A stretch of 48,397 nucleotides of DNA from an uncultured Bacteroidales bacterium (GTDB taxonomy: Bacteria; Bacteroidota; Bacteroidia; Bacteroidales; Bacteroidaceae), in the NCBI GenBank assembly GCA_902802815.1, contig CADCNQ010000020.1, positions 1 through 48,397 of the forward strand, read 5' to 3'. Both the position numbers and the translations under genes were made by a program. Under the pieces are notes generated by a model. That model was not told the origin of the DNA and made no database searches. It saw only the letters and a list, made by a program, of their open reading frames with translations. Of this stretch, positions 1-7,936 are shown piece by piece (positions within the stretch are counted from its first letter, which is position 1; the number at the start of each line of letters is the position of its first letter).

Positions 1-317
1 ATTATTGTCAAAAATTTTCGCGCATGCGCGTATACGTGCGAAGATAGACATCTTAGACATCGAAGACACGTATTTTGTGTGCTCGCGTACATTATAAACG
101 GGCGCATAGCCTGCGTACCTCAAAGTCCGCGCGCTAATTATAGGGTACAGGTATATATAATAACCTGACGGGCGCGCGGTTATACTGCGTAGCAGTCTTA
201 AACCTATAGGTAATTAGGGGAATATTAAAGGTCATGGGCTTTCTTTCTTTTCTACTCTTTTCTTTATATAGGGGGTGCAGGGGGATTAGCTTTCTTTTCT
301 CTCTTTTCATTTCTTTT

Positions 318-347
318 GATGTCTAGGATGTCTAAGTTACAAAAAAA
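318..347 (+). repeat. 30-base dispersed repeat, copy 1
   Basis: A 30-base segment starting GATGTCTAGGATGTCTAAG and ending in seven A recurs without a mismatch at 29823-29852. Both copies are followed by a short C/G-rich segment containing CCGATTG. In the second copy this segment forms a hairpin with a T-run. Confidence 0.75.
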
Positions 348-446
348 TGCGTCCGATTGGGCGGCTGTTTTTGTGGAACGAAGAGTGAAGAACGAAGAGC
401 GAAGAATCCGATGATCAATGGTTTCAGGTTCGCGGCTGGTCGCCGC

Positions 447-512
447 AGACATCCTTCTCGGCTCGGCATAGATAAGTGCGGACTTCTCTCTGCGCTCACC
501 TCGGGCGGATGT
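447..512 (-). repeat. Dispersed hairpin element, copy 1
   Basis: Read on the minus strand this 66-base segment begins ACATCCGCCCGAG and ends CGAGAAGGATGTCT, so its ends are an inverted repeat (ACATCC/GGATGT). The segment at 48004-48068 on the plus strand has the same ends, the same inner CCGAG and CGAG boxes, and a central imperfect stem (GCAGAG... ). A partial relative of its left half lies at 29766-29790 (20 of 25 positions shared with 491-515). Confidence 0.6.
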
Positions 513-690
513 TCAAGTTTCAGGTTCATCCAACTCGTCTACTCGTCTACTGAAATTGTCAATTCTCAATTCTCAATTAGGGCGCAGCCCGCATTCTGAT
601 GCCGGAGTTAAAACTTTGTTTTAAGGACTCTGAGGATATTCAGCAAGCAGTCTGCGAGGACTCTGCCGGTGTGTTTTTCTAAATCCGCTG

Positions 691-698
691 CAAAGGTA
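691..698 (-). promoter_or_regulatory. Possible orphan minus-strand -7 box
   Basis: The minus strand reads TACCTTTG, the Bacteroidota -7 consensus. The -33 position has only TTTA/TTTT. No start codon with a convincing gene follows before 450, so this may be the promoter of a decayed gene or of a small RNA. Confidence 0.3.
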
Positions 699-970
699 CA
701 ACATTTGTATTGCGGTCTAAAATATTTTGGCAACTTTTTTCGAAAATTTTTTAAGAGGCCTTTTTTGTGATTTTTAATCAATGCGTTTTTGGCCAAAAAT
801 CTCCTAAAAGCGACCACTTTTTGGGGCGATATGGCAACATTTTCAGTATAAAAATGACGTTTTTTCATGAGAAAATGACCACTTTGACCGCGTTTTTGGC
901 GGTTGCGGGAGGGGTTGTCTCCGTATAGGGGTACGACCTCACTTTTTTGGGCGTTTTTTTGATTTTTTTC

Positions 971-1001
971 TTTGTCGTTTCGTTCTTTTTCCGTACATTT
1001 G
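971..1001 (+). promoter_or_regulatory. Promoter of the WYL regulator
   Basis: TTTG at 971-974, 19 bases, then TACATTTG at 994-1001. This is a full match to the Bacteroidota housekeeping promoter. Transcription would start near 1007, leaving about 20 untranslated bases before the ATG at 1028, which supports that ATG over the upstream in-frame ATG at 947. Confidence 0.8.
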
Positions 1002-1027
1002 TGGCGAAAACCCGATATTTGATACCT

Positions 1028-1891
1028 ATGACCACAGAAGCATTACATATTTTCGAGATACTGGTGCAACACCCGGATGGCATCACACGAGATGAAGTCA
1101 ACCGACAGCTCATAGAGGACGGAGCCGAACCCGTTGAGCGCAAGCCGTTCGCCAAGGCTATTGAAATGATACGTAAGGAGGCTCGCGTCACCGTTGAGGC
1201 GACACGCATCGGCGGTTTGGAGTTCAGCTATCGTGTGCCGGAGCCCCGCAACAGCCTTTCCCGCACAGCGTCCGTTCTTGCAGCAAATATCGAGGAGAAC
1301 AAGTTTCTGGAGGAATGCCGTTTCCTGGGCAATCGCATCCAACCCGTTGTCATTTTGCGCGGTCGTGAATTCCTGCGCCCGATAGGCAAGGCAATGAGGA
1401 AGAACTGTCTCATGCGCTGCCGCTATCAGAAGTTCAGCGATGTGGAGCCCTACGACTGCATCCTTGCTCCCTACATCCTGAAAGCCTACGAAGGCCGTTG
1501 GTATCTTTTTGCCCTGAAGTGGAACAGCATGGACGAGGTGAATGAGCATCCAATGGGCACTCGCGGTTTGGGTTTGCAGGCCTTTGCCCTCGACAGGATG
1601 CTGTCGGCAGAGCAGACGGCTGTGACGTTCAAGCTCTACGATGGTTTCAGCGCTTCAAGGTATTTCAAGCCGTATTTCGGTGTCTTTTGCGATATGGAGC
1701 CGAAGCCTGTGAAGATAACTGTCAGGGCCGACGAGAATGATGCGCACTATATCCGCACTCTGCCGCTGCACTATACGCAGAAGGAAACGGAGCCCGGAGT
1801 CTTCACGTTGGAGATGTGTGTCACGAAGGACTTTGAGATTTACATGCGCCGCTATGAGAACACGACGTGGGAAGTGGAAGGAGAGGTATGA
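1028..1891 (+). CDS. WYL-domain transcriptional regulator
   Basis: A 287-residue predicted DNA-binding regulator. The N-terminal 60 residues look like a winged helix (EALHIFEILVQHPDGITRDE). The middle holds the WYL signature APYILKAYEGRWYLFAL, including the G-R-W-Y-L core that names the family. A C-terminal segment rich in charged strands follows. WYL proteins bind nucleotide or nucleic-acid ligands and often control CRISPR and other defence genes; that role here is inference from its position 1 kb upstream of cas9. The ATG at 1028 is chosen because a consensus promoter lies at 971-1001. It is probably co-transcribed with the next gene (38-base gap containing the tandem words ATGTAAA/ATGTAGA). 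Confidence 0.8.
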   Translation: MTTEALHIFEILVQHPDGITRDEVNRQLIEDGAEPVERKPFAKAIEMIRKEARVTVEATRIGGLEFSYRVPEPRNSLSRTASVLAANIEENKFLEECRFLGNRIQPVVILRGREFLRPIGKAMRKNCLMRCRYQKFSDVEPYDCILAPYILKAYEGRWYLFALKWNSMDEVNEHPMGTRGLGLQAFALDRMLSAEQTAVTFKLYDGFSASRYFKPYFGVFCDMEPKPVKITVRADENDAHYIRTLPLHYTQKETEPGVFTLEMCVTKDFEIYMRRYENTTWEVEGEV

Positions 1892-1929
1892 TGGAAGATG
1901 TAAAATGTAGAATGTAAAATGTGAAAGCC

Positions 1930-2784
1930 ATGAAAAAGAAGAATGATATTGACGAAAGCGTTGTTACCTTTGAGGTGGACAAGGCCGTGATAGAGGGTGT
2001 GCGCAGCGGAGAGATTCGTACGTTGATACTGGATTTGCGCGAGGACAACCAGAACATTTTCCTGGAGACGGCGGACGGTCATCTCTTACTTGATGTAGAG
2101 GAACTGCCTAACGTTTACCGCAGCTGCTACTTCTGGAACGGCGGCGTGTTTCCCTACATCCTAAAGCGGTCGGTTGAATTTTTTGAGCTTACTGCCGGGG
2201 ACGACAGATGTCTCGCACACATCATCCGTAAGACGGTGCTGCCCGGCACGCGCTTCACGTTTCAGAAGCCAGAAGAACCCGGTGTGGAAGACCCCGATGG
2301 CGACTGCTGTGTGTGGCAGGTGAACTACGACATCATCCCTCTGCCCGATAAGCCTAAGACCTATCTCATGCGTTGGAATCCCGCCATCAGTTCTTTCACG
2401 GAGCAGGACTATGCGCATTGTGTGGAGCATCAGGAGGACGGTCATTTCTTCATGGATTGGAGCATCTACGAATGGCAGGAAGCCCGCAGGGGAGATATAT
2501 TTTATATGCTGCGTACGGGCGACGACAAGGCGGGCATTGTGTTCTGCGGTCAGTTTCTCACAGACCCGTATCCCGGCGACGACTGGGCAGGCACTAACAG
2601 GCGGAGGATGTATGTGGATATGGTGTGCACGGGTTTTGTGAATCCGGAAGATATGCCCCGCATTCCGCTTGAGAGACTTCAGTCGGCTATTCCCGAAGTG
2701 GACTGGTTGAATGGCCACAGTGGCGAACTGCTGTCAGAGGACGTCGTGAGAAAGCTGGATAAGCTGTTTGATGAAGATGAATGA
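1930..2784 (+). CDS. Uncharacterised protein with PUA/EVE-like C-terminal half
   Basis: A 284-residue soluble protein with no signal peptide. The N-terminal third is acidic (EIRTLILDLRED, HLLLDVEELPNVY). From about residue 135 the pattern resembles the PUA/EVE/ASCH superfamily: a strand YLMRWNPAIS, a W-rich stretch, EARRGDIFYMLRTGDDKAGIVFCGQF (the 'GD..Y......GIV..G' core), then a conserved tail W-LNGHSGELLSED. EVE-like domains are thought to read modified bases and often sit in or near defence systems; the match here is by eye and function is not established. An in-frame GTG at 1921 is an alternative start. It follows the WYL gene in the same direction and ends just before the tracrRNA terminator, so it faces the tracrRNA head-on. 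Confidence 0.6.
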   Translation: MKKKNDIDESVVTFEVDKAVIEGVRSGEIRTLILDLREDNQNIFLETADGHLLLDVEELPNVYRSCYFWNGGVFPYILKRSVEFFELTAGDDRCLAHIIRKTVLPGTRFTFQKPEEPGVEDPDGDCCVWQVNYDIIPLPDKPKTYLMRWNPAISSFTEQDYAHCVEHQEDGHFFMDWSIYEWQEARRGDIFYMLRTGDDKAGIVFCGQFLTDPYPGDDWAGTNRRRMYVDMVCTGFVNPEDMPRIPLERLQSAIPEVDWLNGHSGELLSEDVVRKLDKLFDEDE

Positions 2785-2809
2785 TGGAAGAGGGTAAAGA
2801 GTTAAAACG

Positions 2810-2834
2810 AAAAAACCCCTCCAGAAGAGGGGTT
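2810..2834 (-). terminator. Intrinsic terminator of the tracrRNA
   Basis: Eight-base stem AACCCCTC / GAGGGGTT (2814-2821 with 2827-2834) and a 5-base loop. On the minus strand it is followed by six T. There is no T-run on the plus-strand side, so it serves the tracrRNA rather than the upstream plus-strand gene. Confidence 0.85.
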
Positions 2835-2893
2835 ATAGGATAAATCCTTCGGCATATAGCCTTATTGTGATAAGATGTAGAATGATTTATTCT
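2810..2893 (-). ncRNA. tracrRNA of the type II-C CRISPR-Cas system
   Basis: Read on the minus strand, a consensus promoter (2929-2899) is followed by an anti-repeat whose complement lies at 2864-2887. It pairs with the 5' part of the CRISPR repeat: GUUGUGGU (two G-U pairs), a 2-base internal loop, GAUGUAGAA without mismatch, one bulged A, then UGA. Next come AAGGC with a short hairpin GGC-TATAT-GCC (2861-2851), CCGAAGG, a second hairpin AGGAT/ATCCT (2848-2837) and a terminator hairpin with a T-run (2834-2810). This order (anti-repeat, nexus-like hairpin, terminator) is that of known tracrRNAs. Length is about 84 nt. It guides crRNA maturation and loads Cas9. Both ends are inferred from promoter spacing and the T-run. 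Confidence 0.88.
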
Positions 2894-2898
2894 GGGTG

Positions 2899-2929
2899 CA
2901 AATGTATGACAATAAAAATAAACAACAAA
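2899..2929 (-). promoter_or_regulatory. tracrRNA promoter
   Basis: On the minus strand: TTTG at 2929-2926, exactly 19 bases, TACATTTG at 2906-2899. The match is as strong as the housekeeping promoters in the window. It lies in the 160-base gap upstream of cas9 and fires away from it. Confidence 0.85.
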
Positions 2930-2945
2930 ATAATTTGAGGAAAAA

Positions 2946-5900
2946 ATGTCAAAAAAACGCATTTTAGGTATCGACACAGGCACAAACAGCCTTGGATGGG
3001 CAGTTGTCGACCGTAATGATGATGGGTCTTATAGCCTCATCAAGAAAGGTGTGCTCCTTTTTCAGGAAGGAGTGAAGATAGAGAAGGGAATCGAGTCCTC
3101 AAAAGCTGCAGAACGTACTTCGCACCGTGCTTTACGTCGTCAGTACTTCCGCCGCCGTTTGCGCAAGATAGAGGTGCTGAGGACCCTCATTAAATATAAT
3201 CTCTGCCCTGCGTTGTCGGAAGAAGATTTGAAACTTTGGCATACTCGCAAAATATATCCGAAGAAAGATGACTTCATGTTGTGGCAGCGCACAGATGAGG
3301 ACAAAGACAAGAATCCCTATCACGACCGATACATATGTCTGACGGAGAAACTGGACTTCACCAAGGAGGCCGATCGTTTTACCTTTGGCCGCGCAATGTA
3401 CCATCTGGCTCAGAGACGTGGTTTCAAGAGCAATCGTCTGGACGAGAGCGAGGATAAAGAGTCGGGTGCCGTAAAAGAAGGTATTGCCGATTTGTCATCT
3501 GAAATGAAAGCTGCGGGTTGTGAATATCTTGGAGAGTATTTCTATAAATTATATAAGGACAATGCCGGCAAGGTGAGAATACGCACGAGATATATAGACC
3601 GCGAGGAGCACTACATTAAGGAATTTAAGGCAATTTGTGAGAAGCAGAAATTGTCTGAGGAAATGCAGCACGATCTCTATCGCGCCCTTTACTTCCAGCG
3701 TCCTCTTAAATCGCAGCGTCAGAGTGTCGGCAAATGCACGCAGGAGAAAAAGAAGCCCCGTTGCCCGATTTCTCATCCTCTCTTTGAAGAATTTCGCAAA
3801 CTGGGTTTCATTAACAATGTGCGAATCCTCACACCATACGACAAGGATTTCCGTCCGTTGAATGAAGGAGAACGTGCCAAGATAGATTATCTTTTTTATC
3901 GCAAGAGCAAACCAGACTTTGATTTTGATGACATAGCAAAGGCGATAGCAGGTAAGAACAAGTATAAGAGTAAAGGTGAACCTGGAGACAAGCCATACGT
4001 TTTCACTCATCGTATGAGCCAGAATGTGAGCGGATGCCCCACAGCGGCTCAACTCAGAGGAATCCTTGGAGACGATTGGATGACAGCTCTTGCCGAGACA
4101 TACTCGCACAATACGAAGAAAGACGGCACGCCCAAGACTCTTGATGAAATGGTCAACGACATCTGGAATGTGCTCTTCTTTTTCGACAGCAAGGAAAAAC
4201 TTGCAGAGTTTGCTAAGGAGCAGTTGCAGATGAATGATGAAGATGCAAAGAAGTTTAGCGAGATTAAGCTGAAGCGTGACTATGGCTCATTGAGCATCAA
4301 GGCAATACGCAACATTCTGCCTTTCCTGCGTATGGGGTTGATTGTGCCACACGCTACCTTTATGGCCAACATTCCCAACATTGTGGGTGCACAGGTGTGG
4401 AACGACGAAACCCAGCGCGAACACATCCTCAGCGAAGTACAACGCATTCTTTCTACGCCGAGAGATGAAATCAAAAATATGGAGGGCACGTTTGAGTATT
4501 GTATCAAACAACTGCTCATGCAAGATTATGGTGTGACGGACGATGCTGTGGAAAAGCTCTATCATCCTTCTATGATAGAGGCTTATCCCGATGCCCGCCC
4601 GAATAAGGACGGTGTTATCCTTTTGGGCAGTCCTATGACGAATGCTGTGCGTAATCCGATGGCTATGCGTTCGCTGCACGAAGTGCGCAAGGTCGTCAAC
4701 AATCTCATTCTCGAAGGTGTTGTGTCTCCATCGACGGAAGTGCATATAGAATACTCTCGTCAGCTCAATGATGCCAATAAGCGCAAAGCTATCAACGATA
4801 TGCAGCGTGCAAGGGAGAAGAAGGCCCAGGCAGATGCAGAGGAGATACGTCGTCTCTACAAGGAGAATACAGGAAAGGATATCGAACCCACACCGACTGA
4901 CATCTTGAAATATCAATTATGGATAGAGCAAAATCGCACTTGCCTTTATACGGGAGAAAGTATTGGTATTCACCAATTCTTGGGTGAAGGTCCTCTCTAT
5001 GATATAGAACACACGATTCCACAAAGCGTCGGTGGAGAAAGCATACGTGAAAACCTCACGCTTTGCAACAGCCATTTTAATCGTTATGTTAAGAAGGCTA
5101 AGATTCCATCGCAGTTGGATTGTCATCTGGATATTCTGGAGCGTATAAAGCCTTGGAAGGAACGATATGAGTATATTACAAGTCAAATAGATAAATTAAA
5201 AAAAGGGGGACGTCGTGCAGATAAAAGTGCTAACGATAGTCGCATCCAGAAGATTCATCGTTTGAAGGAGGAACGTGATTATTTCAAGAAAAAATATGAA
5301 TACTTCACGATGACGGATGTGCCTGAAGGTTTTGCTCGCAGACAGGGTGCCGGCATTGGACTCATTTCCAAGTATGCAGGACTTTTCCTAAGGAGTTATT
5401 TCCATGATTCTCAGAATCCCGATAAGCGCCAGATATATATTGTAAAAGGCGCAACAACTGATGAGTTCCGCAAGATGTGGGGGCTGCAGAAGGAATACGA
5501 AAAGAAGTCGCGTGACAATCATGTGCATCATTGTATTGATGCCATTGTGATTGCTTGCATCGGCAAGGCGGAATACGACAGGTTGGCAAGATACTACAAG
5601 GCAGAGGAAGAATACCGTTGGCGCGAAAACAATGAGGCTCCTCGTTTTGAAAAACCTTGGCCGACATTCACGGAGGACGTAAAAGCCATAGCAGATGAGC
5701 TTCTTATTGTGCACGACACGAAGGATAACGTGCTCAAAAAGGCTAGGAAATATGTTCGTACAACCACGGGTAAGCACATGGCAAAGGGGGATAGCGTCAG
5801 AGGTAGTTTACACATGGAAACATACTATGGTGCTATTGAGCGAGATGGTGAGATTCGATATGTGGTGAGAAGGTCTCTTGACGGATTGGATGTGAAGGAC

Positions 5901-6629
5901 GTGAAGAATATAGTGGACGATGCTGTTCGTGCCGCTGTAGAAGAAGCCATAAGCCGTGTAGGAAGTCTCAAGGATGCTGTAAAGGAAAGCATCTTCCTTG
6001 GAGGTAAGACTCCCATCAAGAAAGTGCGCTGCTTCGCAAACGATGTGAAAACGCCTGTGGATATTCGTTCTCAGCGTGATAAGGGCAGGAAGGATTACAA
6101 GCATTCCTATCATGTGAAAAACGACGGGAACTATTGTATTGGTATCTACGAAGGAATGGTGAAAGGCAAGCCAAAGAGAGATTTTGAGATTGTTAGCCTT
6201 TTGGATGCAGCAGACAAGATGAAAAAGGGCGGTAATGCCACAACATTACTGAGTCCCGAAAAGAACGGAATGCCTTTGCTTTATCAATTGAAGGTGGGAC
6301 AGCATGTGATTCTTTTGGATAAATCTGAGGGTAGAGATGTCGTTTTACCAAATCCAACAGAGAGATTATACACACTTGTTGGAATGTCCACATTAAGAAT
6401 AAAACGTCAGAATGGAAAGATTGATTCTTATGGTACAATGGAGTTTAGACATGCTAATGAGGCGCGTAAATCAAGTGATTTAAAATCAATAAATGGTGTA
6501 TATGTAAAGGGAGAAAAAAGGCGTCCGATGATTACATTACTTCACAACCAATTCCATGCGCTTGTTGAAGGCAAAGACTTCATCCTTTCACCTTTAGGAG
6601 AAATCACATATCTAAATCAAAATGCTTAA
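2946..6629 (+). CDS. cas9: CRISPR-associated endonuclease Cas9 (type II-C)
   Basis: A 1227-residue RNA-guided DNA endonuclease. RuvC-I is ILGIDTGTNSLGWAVVD with catalytic D10. An arginine-rich bridge helix follows (about residues 52-80, e.g. RRQYFRRRLRKIEVLRTLI). RuvC-II is VHIEYSRQLN with E602. The HNH domain reads YDIEHTIPQS with H689, then ENLTLCNSHFNR with N712 at the spacing seen in other Cas9s; the residue before H689 is Glu instead of the usual Asp. RuvC-III is NHVHHCIDAIVIA with H862 and D865. All catalytic residues look intact. The C-terminal 250 residues form the PAM-interacting region. It is long for type II-C. The 3' end overlaps cas1 by 8 bases, so cas9-cas1-cas2 are one operon. 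The start is preceded by GAGGAAAAA. Confidence 0.97.
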   Translation: MSKKRILGIDTGTNSLGWAVVDRNDDGSYSLIKKGVLLFQEGVKIEKGIESSKAAERTSHRALRRQYFRRRLRKIEVLRTLIKYNLCPALSEEDLKLWHTRKIYPKKDDFMLWQRTDEDKDKNPYHDRYICLTEKLDFTKEADRFTFGRAMYHLAQRRGFKSNRLDESEDKESGAVKEGIADLSSEMKAAGCEYLGEYFYKLYKDNAGKVRIRTRYIDREEHYIKEFKAICEKQKLSEEMQHDLYRALYFQRPLKSQRQSVGKCTQEKKKPRCPISHPLFEEFRKLGFINNVRILTPYDKDFRPLNEGERAKIDYLFYRKSKPDFDFDDIAKAIAGKNKYKSKGEPGDKPYVFTHRMSQNVSGCPTAAQLRGILGDDWMTALAETYSHNTKKDGTPKTLDEMVNDIWNVLFFFDSKEKLAEFAKEQLQMNDEDAKKFSEIKLKRDYGSLSIKAIRNILPFLRMGLIVPHATFMANIPNIVGAQVWNDETQREHILSEVQRILSTPRDEIKNMEGTFEYCIKQLLMQDYGVTDDAVEKLYHPSMIEAYPDARPNKDGVILLGSPMTNAVRNPMAMRSLHEVRKVVNNLILEGVVSPSTEVHIEYSRQLNDANKRKAINDMQRAREKKAQADAEEIRRLYKENTGKDIEPTPTDILKYQLWIEQNRTCLYTGESIGIHQFLGEGPLYDIEHTIPQSVGGESIRENLTLCNSHFNRYVKKAKIPSQLDCHLDILERIKPWKERYEYITSQIDKLKKGGRRADKSANDSRIQKIHRLKEERDYFKKKYEYFTMTDVPEGFARRQGAGIGLISKYAGLFLRSYFHDSQNPDKRQIYIVKGATTDEFRKMWGLQKEYEKKSRDNHVHHCIDAIVIACIGKAEYDRLARYYKAEEEYRWRENNEAPRFEKPWPTFTEDVKAIADELLIVHDTKDNVLKKARKYVRTTTGKHMAKGDSVRGSLHMETYYGAIERDGEIRYVVRRSLDGLDVKDVKNIVDDAVRAAVEEAISRVGSLKDAVKESIFLGGKTPIKKVRCFANDVKTPVDIRSQRDKGRKDYKHSYHVKNDGNYCIGIYEGMVKGKPKRDFEIVSLLDAADKMKKGGNATTLLSPEKNGMPLLYQLKVGQHVILLDKSEGRDVVLPNPTERLYTLVGMSTLRIKRQNGKIDSYGTMEFRHANEARKSSDLKSINGVYVKGEKRRPMITLLHNQFHALVEGKDFILSPLGEITYLNQNA

Positions 6630-7509
6630 ACGCACGATTGTCATAACAGAGGCTTACAACCTGTCGCTCAAAAACGCCCAGATGGTTGTTTCTACGCGCG
6701 AAATGCCGGATATGACACGAACTGTGCCCATTGAGGATATTGGTTTCCTGATGATAGAAAACCAGATGGCAACAGCAACGATGCCGTTACTCAATGCACT
6801 TGTGGATAGCGGTGTGGCTGTGGTGTTGTGCGACAAGAAGGGTATGCCGCATGCCTTCCTTGAGAATATGGATGGCAATAATATGCAGGGCGAAATTCTT
6901 TCGCAACAGATTGCCGCAAGTGAACCTCTCAAGAAACAGCTGTGGAAGCAGATTGTTGAAGGCAAAATCTCCAACCAGGAACGCTTACTCAACAAGATTC
7001 ACGGCAATGGTGAGGCACTTAAATCCTTCCGGATGAATGTGAAAAGCGGTGACAGCGACAACAGGGAAGGATCTGCGGCTCATGCCTATTTTCCGCTCCT
7101 TTTCGGTGCCGACTTCGTGAGAGATCGCACGCAGGATGGTATTAATGCCCTGTTGAACTATGGTTATACAGTATTGCGAGCAGCGACAGCGAGAGCACTA
7201 GTTTCATCGGGTCTAACTCCAGCGATAGGACTTTATCATCACAACAGAAGTAATGCATTTCCTCTTGCAGATGACCTCATGGAGCCATTTCGGCCCTTCG
7301 TTGATGAAATTGTCTATGGCTTGTGTGAAGAAGGTAAGATGACCATTTGCAAAGAGACAAAGGCAGCACTAATAAGTGTGCTTTATTGCGACACGAGTTA
7401 TCCAAATGTGACTCGTCCTTTGCAGGTGGGACTTTCGCTCACAATGGCATCGCTTGCAAAGTGCTATAGGGGAGAGCAGAAAAAACTTTCGTTGCCGGAA
7501 CTGAAGTGA
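6622..7509 (+). CDS. cas1: CRISPR integrase Cas1
   Basis: A 295-residue Cas1, the nuclease-integrase that inserts new spacers as a Cas1-Cas2 complex. The metal-binding residues are visible: E149 in DNREGSAAHAYF, H206 (or H207) in GLYHHNRSNAF, and E221 in ADDLMEPFRPF, the motif typical of type II Cas1. The length is normal. It starts inside the end of cas9 and its stop overlaps the cas2 start, so the three genes are translated as a coupled unit. No csn2 or cas4 follows, which fixes the subtype as II-C. Confidence 0.96.
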   Translation: MLKRTIVITEAYNLSLKNAQMVVSTREMPDMTRTVPIEDIGFLMIENQMATATMPLLNALVDSGVAVVLCDKKGMPHAFLENMDGNNMQGEILSQQIAASEPLKKQLWKQIVEGKISNQERLLNKIHGNGEALKSFRMNVKSGDSDNREGSAAHAYFPLLFGADFVRDRTQDGINALLNYGYTVLRAATARALVSSGLTPAIGLYHHNRSNAFPLADDLMEPFRPFVDEIVYGLCEEGKMTICKETKAALISVLYCDTSYPNVTRPLQVGLSLTMASLAKCYRGEQKKLSLPELK

Positions 7510-7844
7510 GTGAAGTTAGATTAAACGCATATCGTATCATGTGGTTGTTTGTGTTCTTTGATTTACCTACGGCCACGAAGAAAAACAGAAAAGATGCTGC
7601 ACGATTTCGAAAAAACTTGGAAACAGATGGTTTTGTGATGCACCAGTTTAGCGTATATGTCAGGTTTTGCGGTTCGCTTGAATCTGCGGAAGTTCATATC
7701 AAACGTATTCGTTCATTTATGCCAGAAGCAGGTAAGATGAGTATCCTTTCAATTACAGACAAGCAATATTCCAATATGGTGAATGTTTGGGGAAAATTAG
7801 AGCAAAAATTACAAAAGAAACCAGTTCAATTAGAATTTTTTTAA
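7506..7844 (+). CDS. cas2: CRISPR adaptation protein Cas2
   Basis: A 112-residue Cas2 with the type II pattern: RIMWLFVFFDLPTATKKNRK, with the conserved D19 at the end of strand 1, YVRFCGSLESAEVHI, and the C-terminal LEFF. It forms the dimer core of the Cas1-Cas2 integrase. The start is GTG at 7506, overlapping the cas1 stop; the downstream ATG at 7539 would cut off the N-terminal strand. The stop is 92 bases before the first CRISPR repeat. Confidence 0.93.
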   Translation: MSEVRLNAYRIMWLFVFFDLPTATKKNRKDAARFRKNLETDGFVMHQFSVYVRFCGSLESAEVHIKRIRSFMPEAGKMSILSITDKQYSNMVNVWGKLEQKLQKKPVQLEFF

Positions 7845-7936
7845 TACCTTTGCAACGTAAGATGCTACTTCAAGGCCACTTCTTATGCCAAAATAGGTTC
7901 TTATCGCCTACATTTTCAGCGGAAAAGAAGACATAG
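7845..7936 (+). promoter_or_regulatory. CRISPR leader with likely array promoter
   Basis: The 92 bases between the cas2 stop and repeat 1 contain TACCTTTG at 7845-7852, a good -7 box, without a clear TTTG at -33, and a weaker TACATTTT near 7909. It is A/T-rich, lies at the end away from the variant repeats, and would transcribe the array on the plus strand, the strand that pairs with the tracrRNA. Confidence 0.65.

Larger units (their letters stand above)
1..970. other. Gene-poor structured spacer at left end
   Basis: No convincing gene is seen. The first 215 bases are dense in inverted repeats: a 12-base perfect palindrome CGCGCATGCGCG at 19-30, the pair CCGCGCGC / GCGCGCGG around 127-180, ACTGC/GCAGT near 184-196 and ACCTATAGGT near 203-212. 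Pyrimidine-rich tracts follow (240-315), then two dispersed repeats (318-347 and 447-512, listed separately) and the words TCAATTCTCAATTAGGGCG near 565-585. From 600 on the sequence is A/T-rich; short reading frames there lack codon structure and family resemblance. Confidence 0.6.

Noticed and set aside
608..868. 86-codon minus-strand frame in the left spacer
   Set aside because: Lysine- and phenylalanine-rich, no family, and a -7 box lies inside it.
2811..2834. Terminator of the PUA/EVE-like plus-strand gene
   Set aside because: The T-run is only on the minus-strand side, and the tracrRNA lies directly upstream on that strand.
6622..7936. Type II-A or II-B assignment
   Set aside because: No csn2 or cas4 follows cas2; the array begins 92 bases after it.
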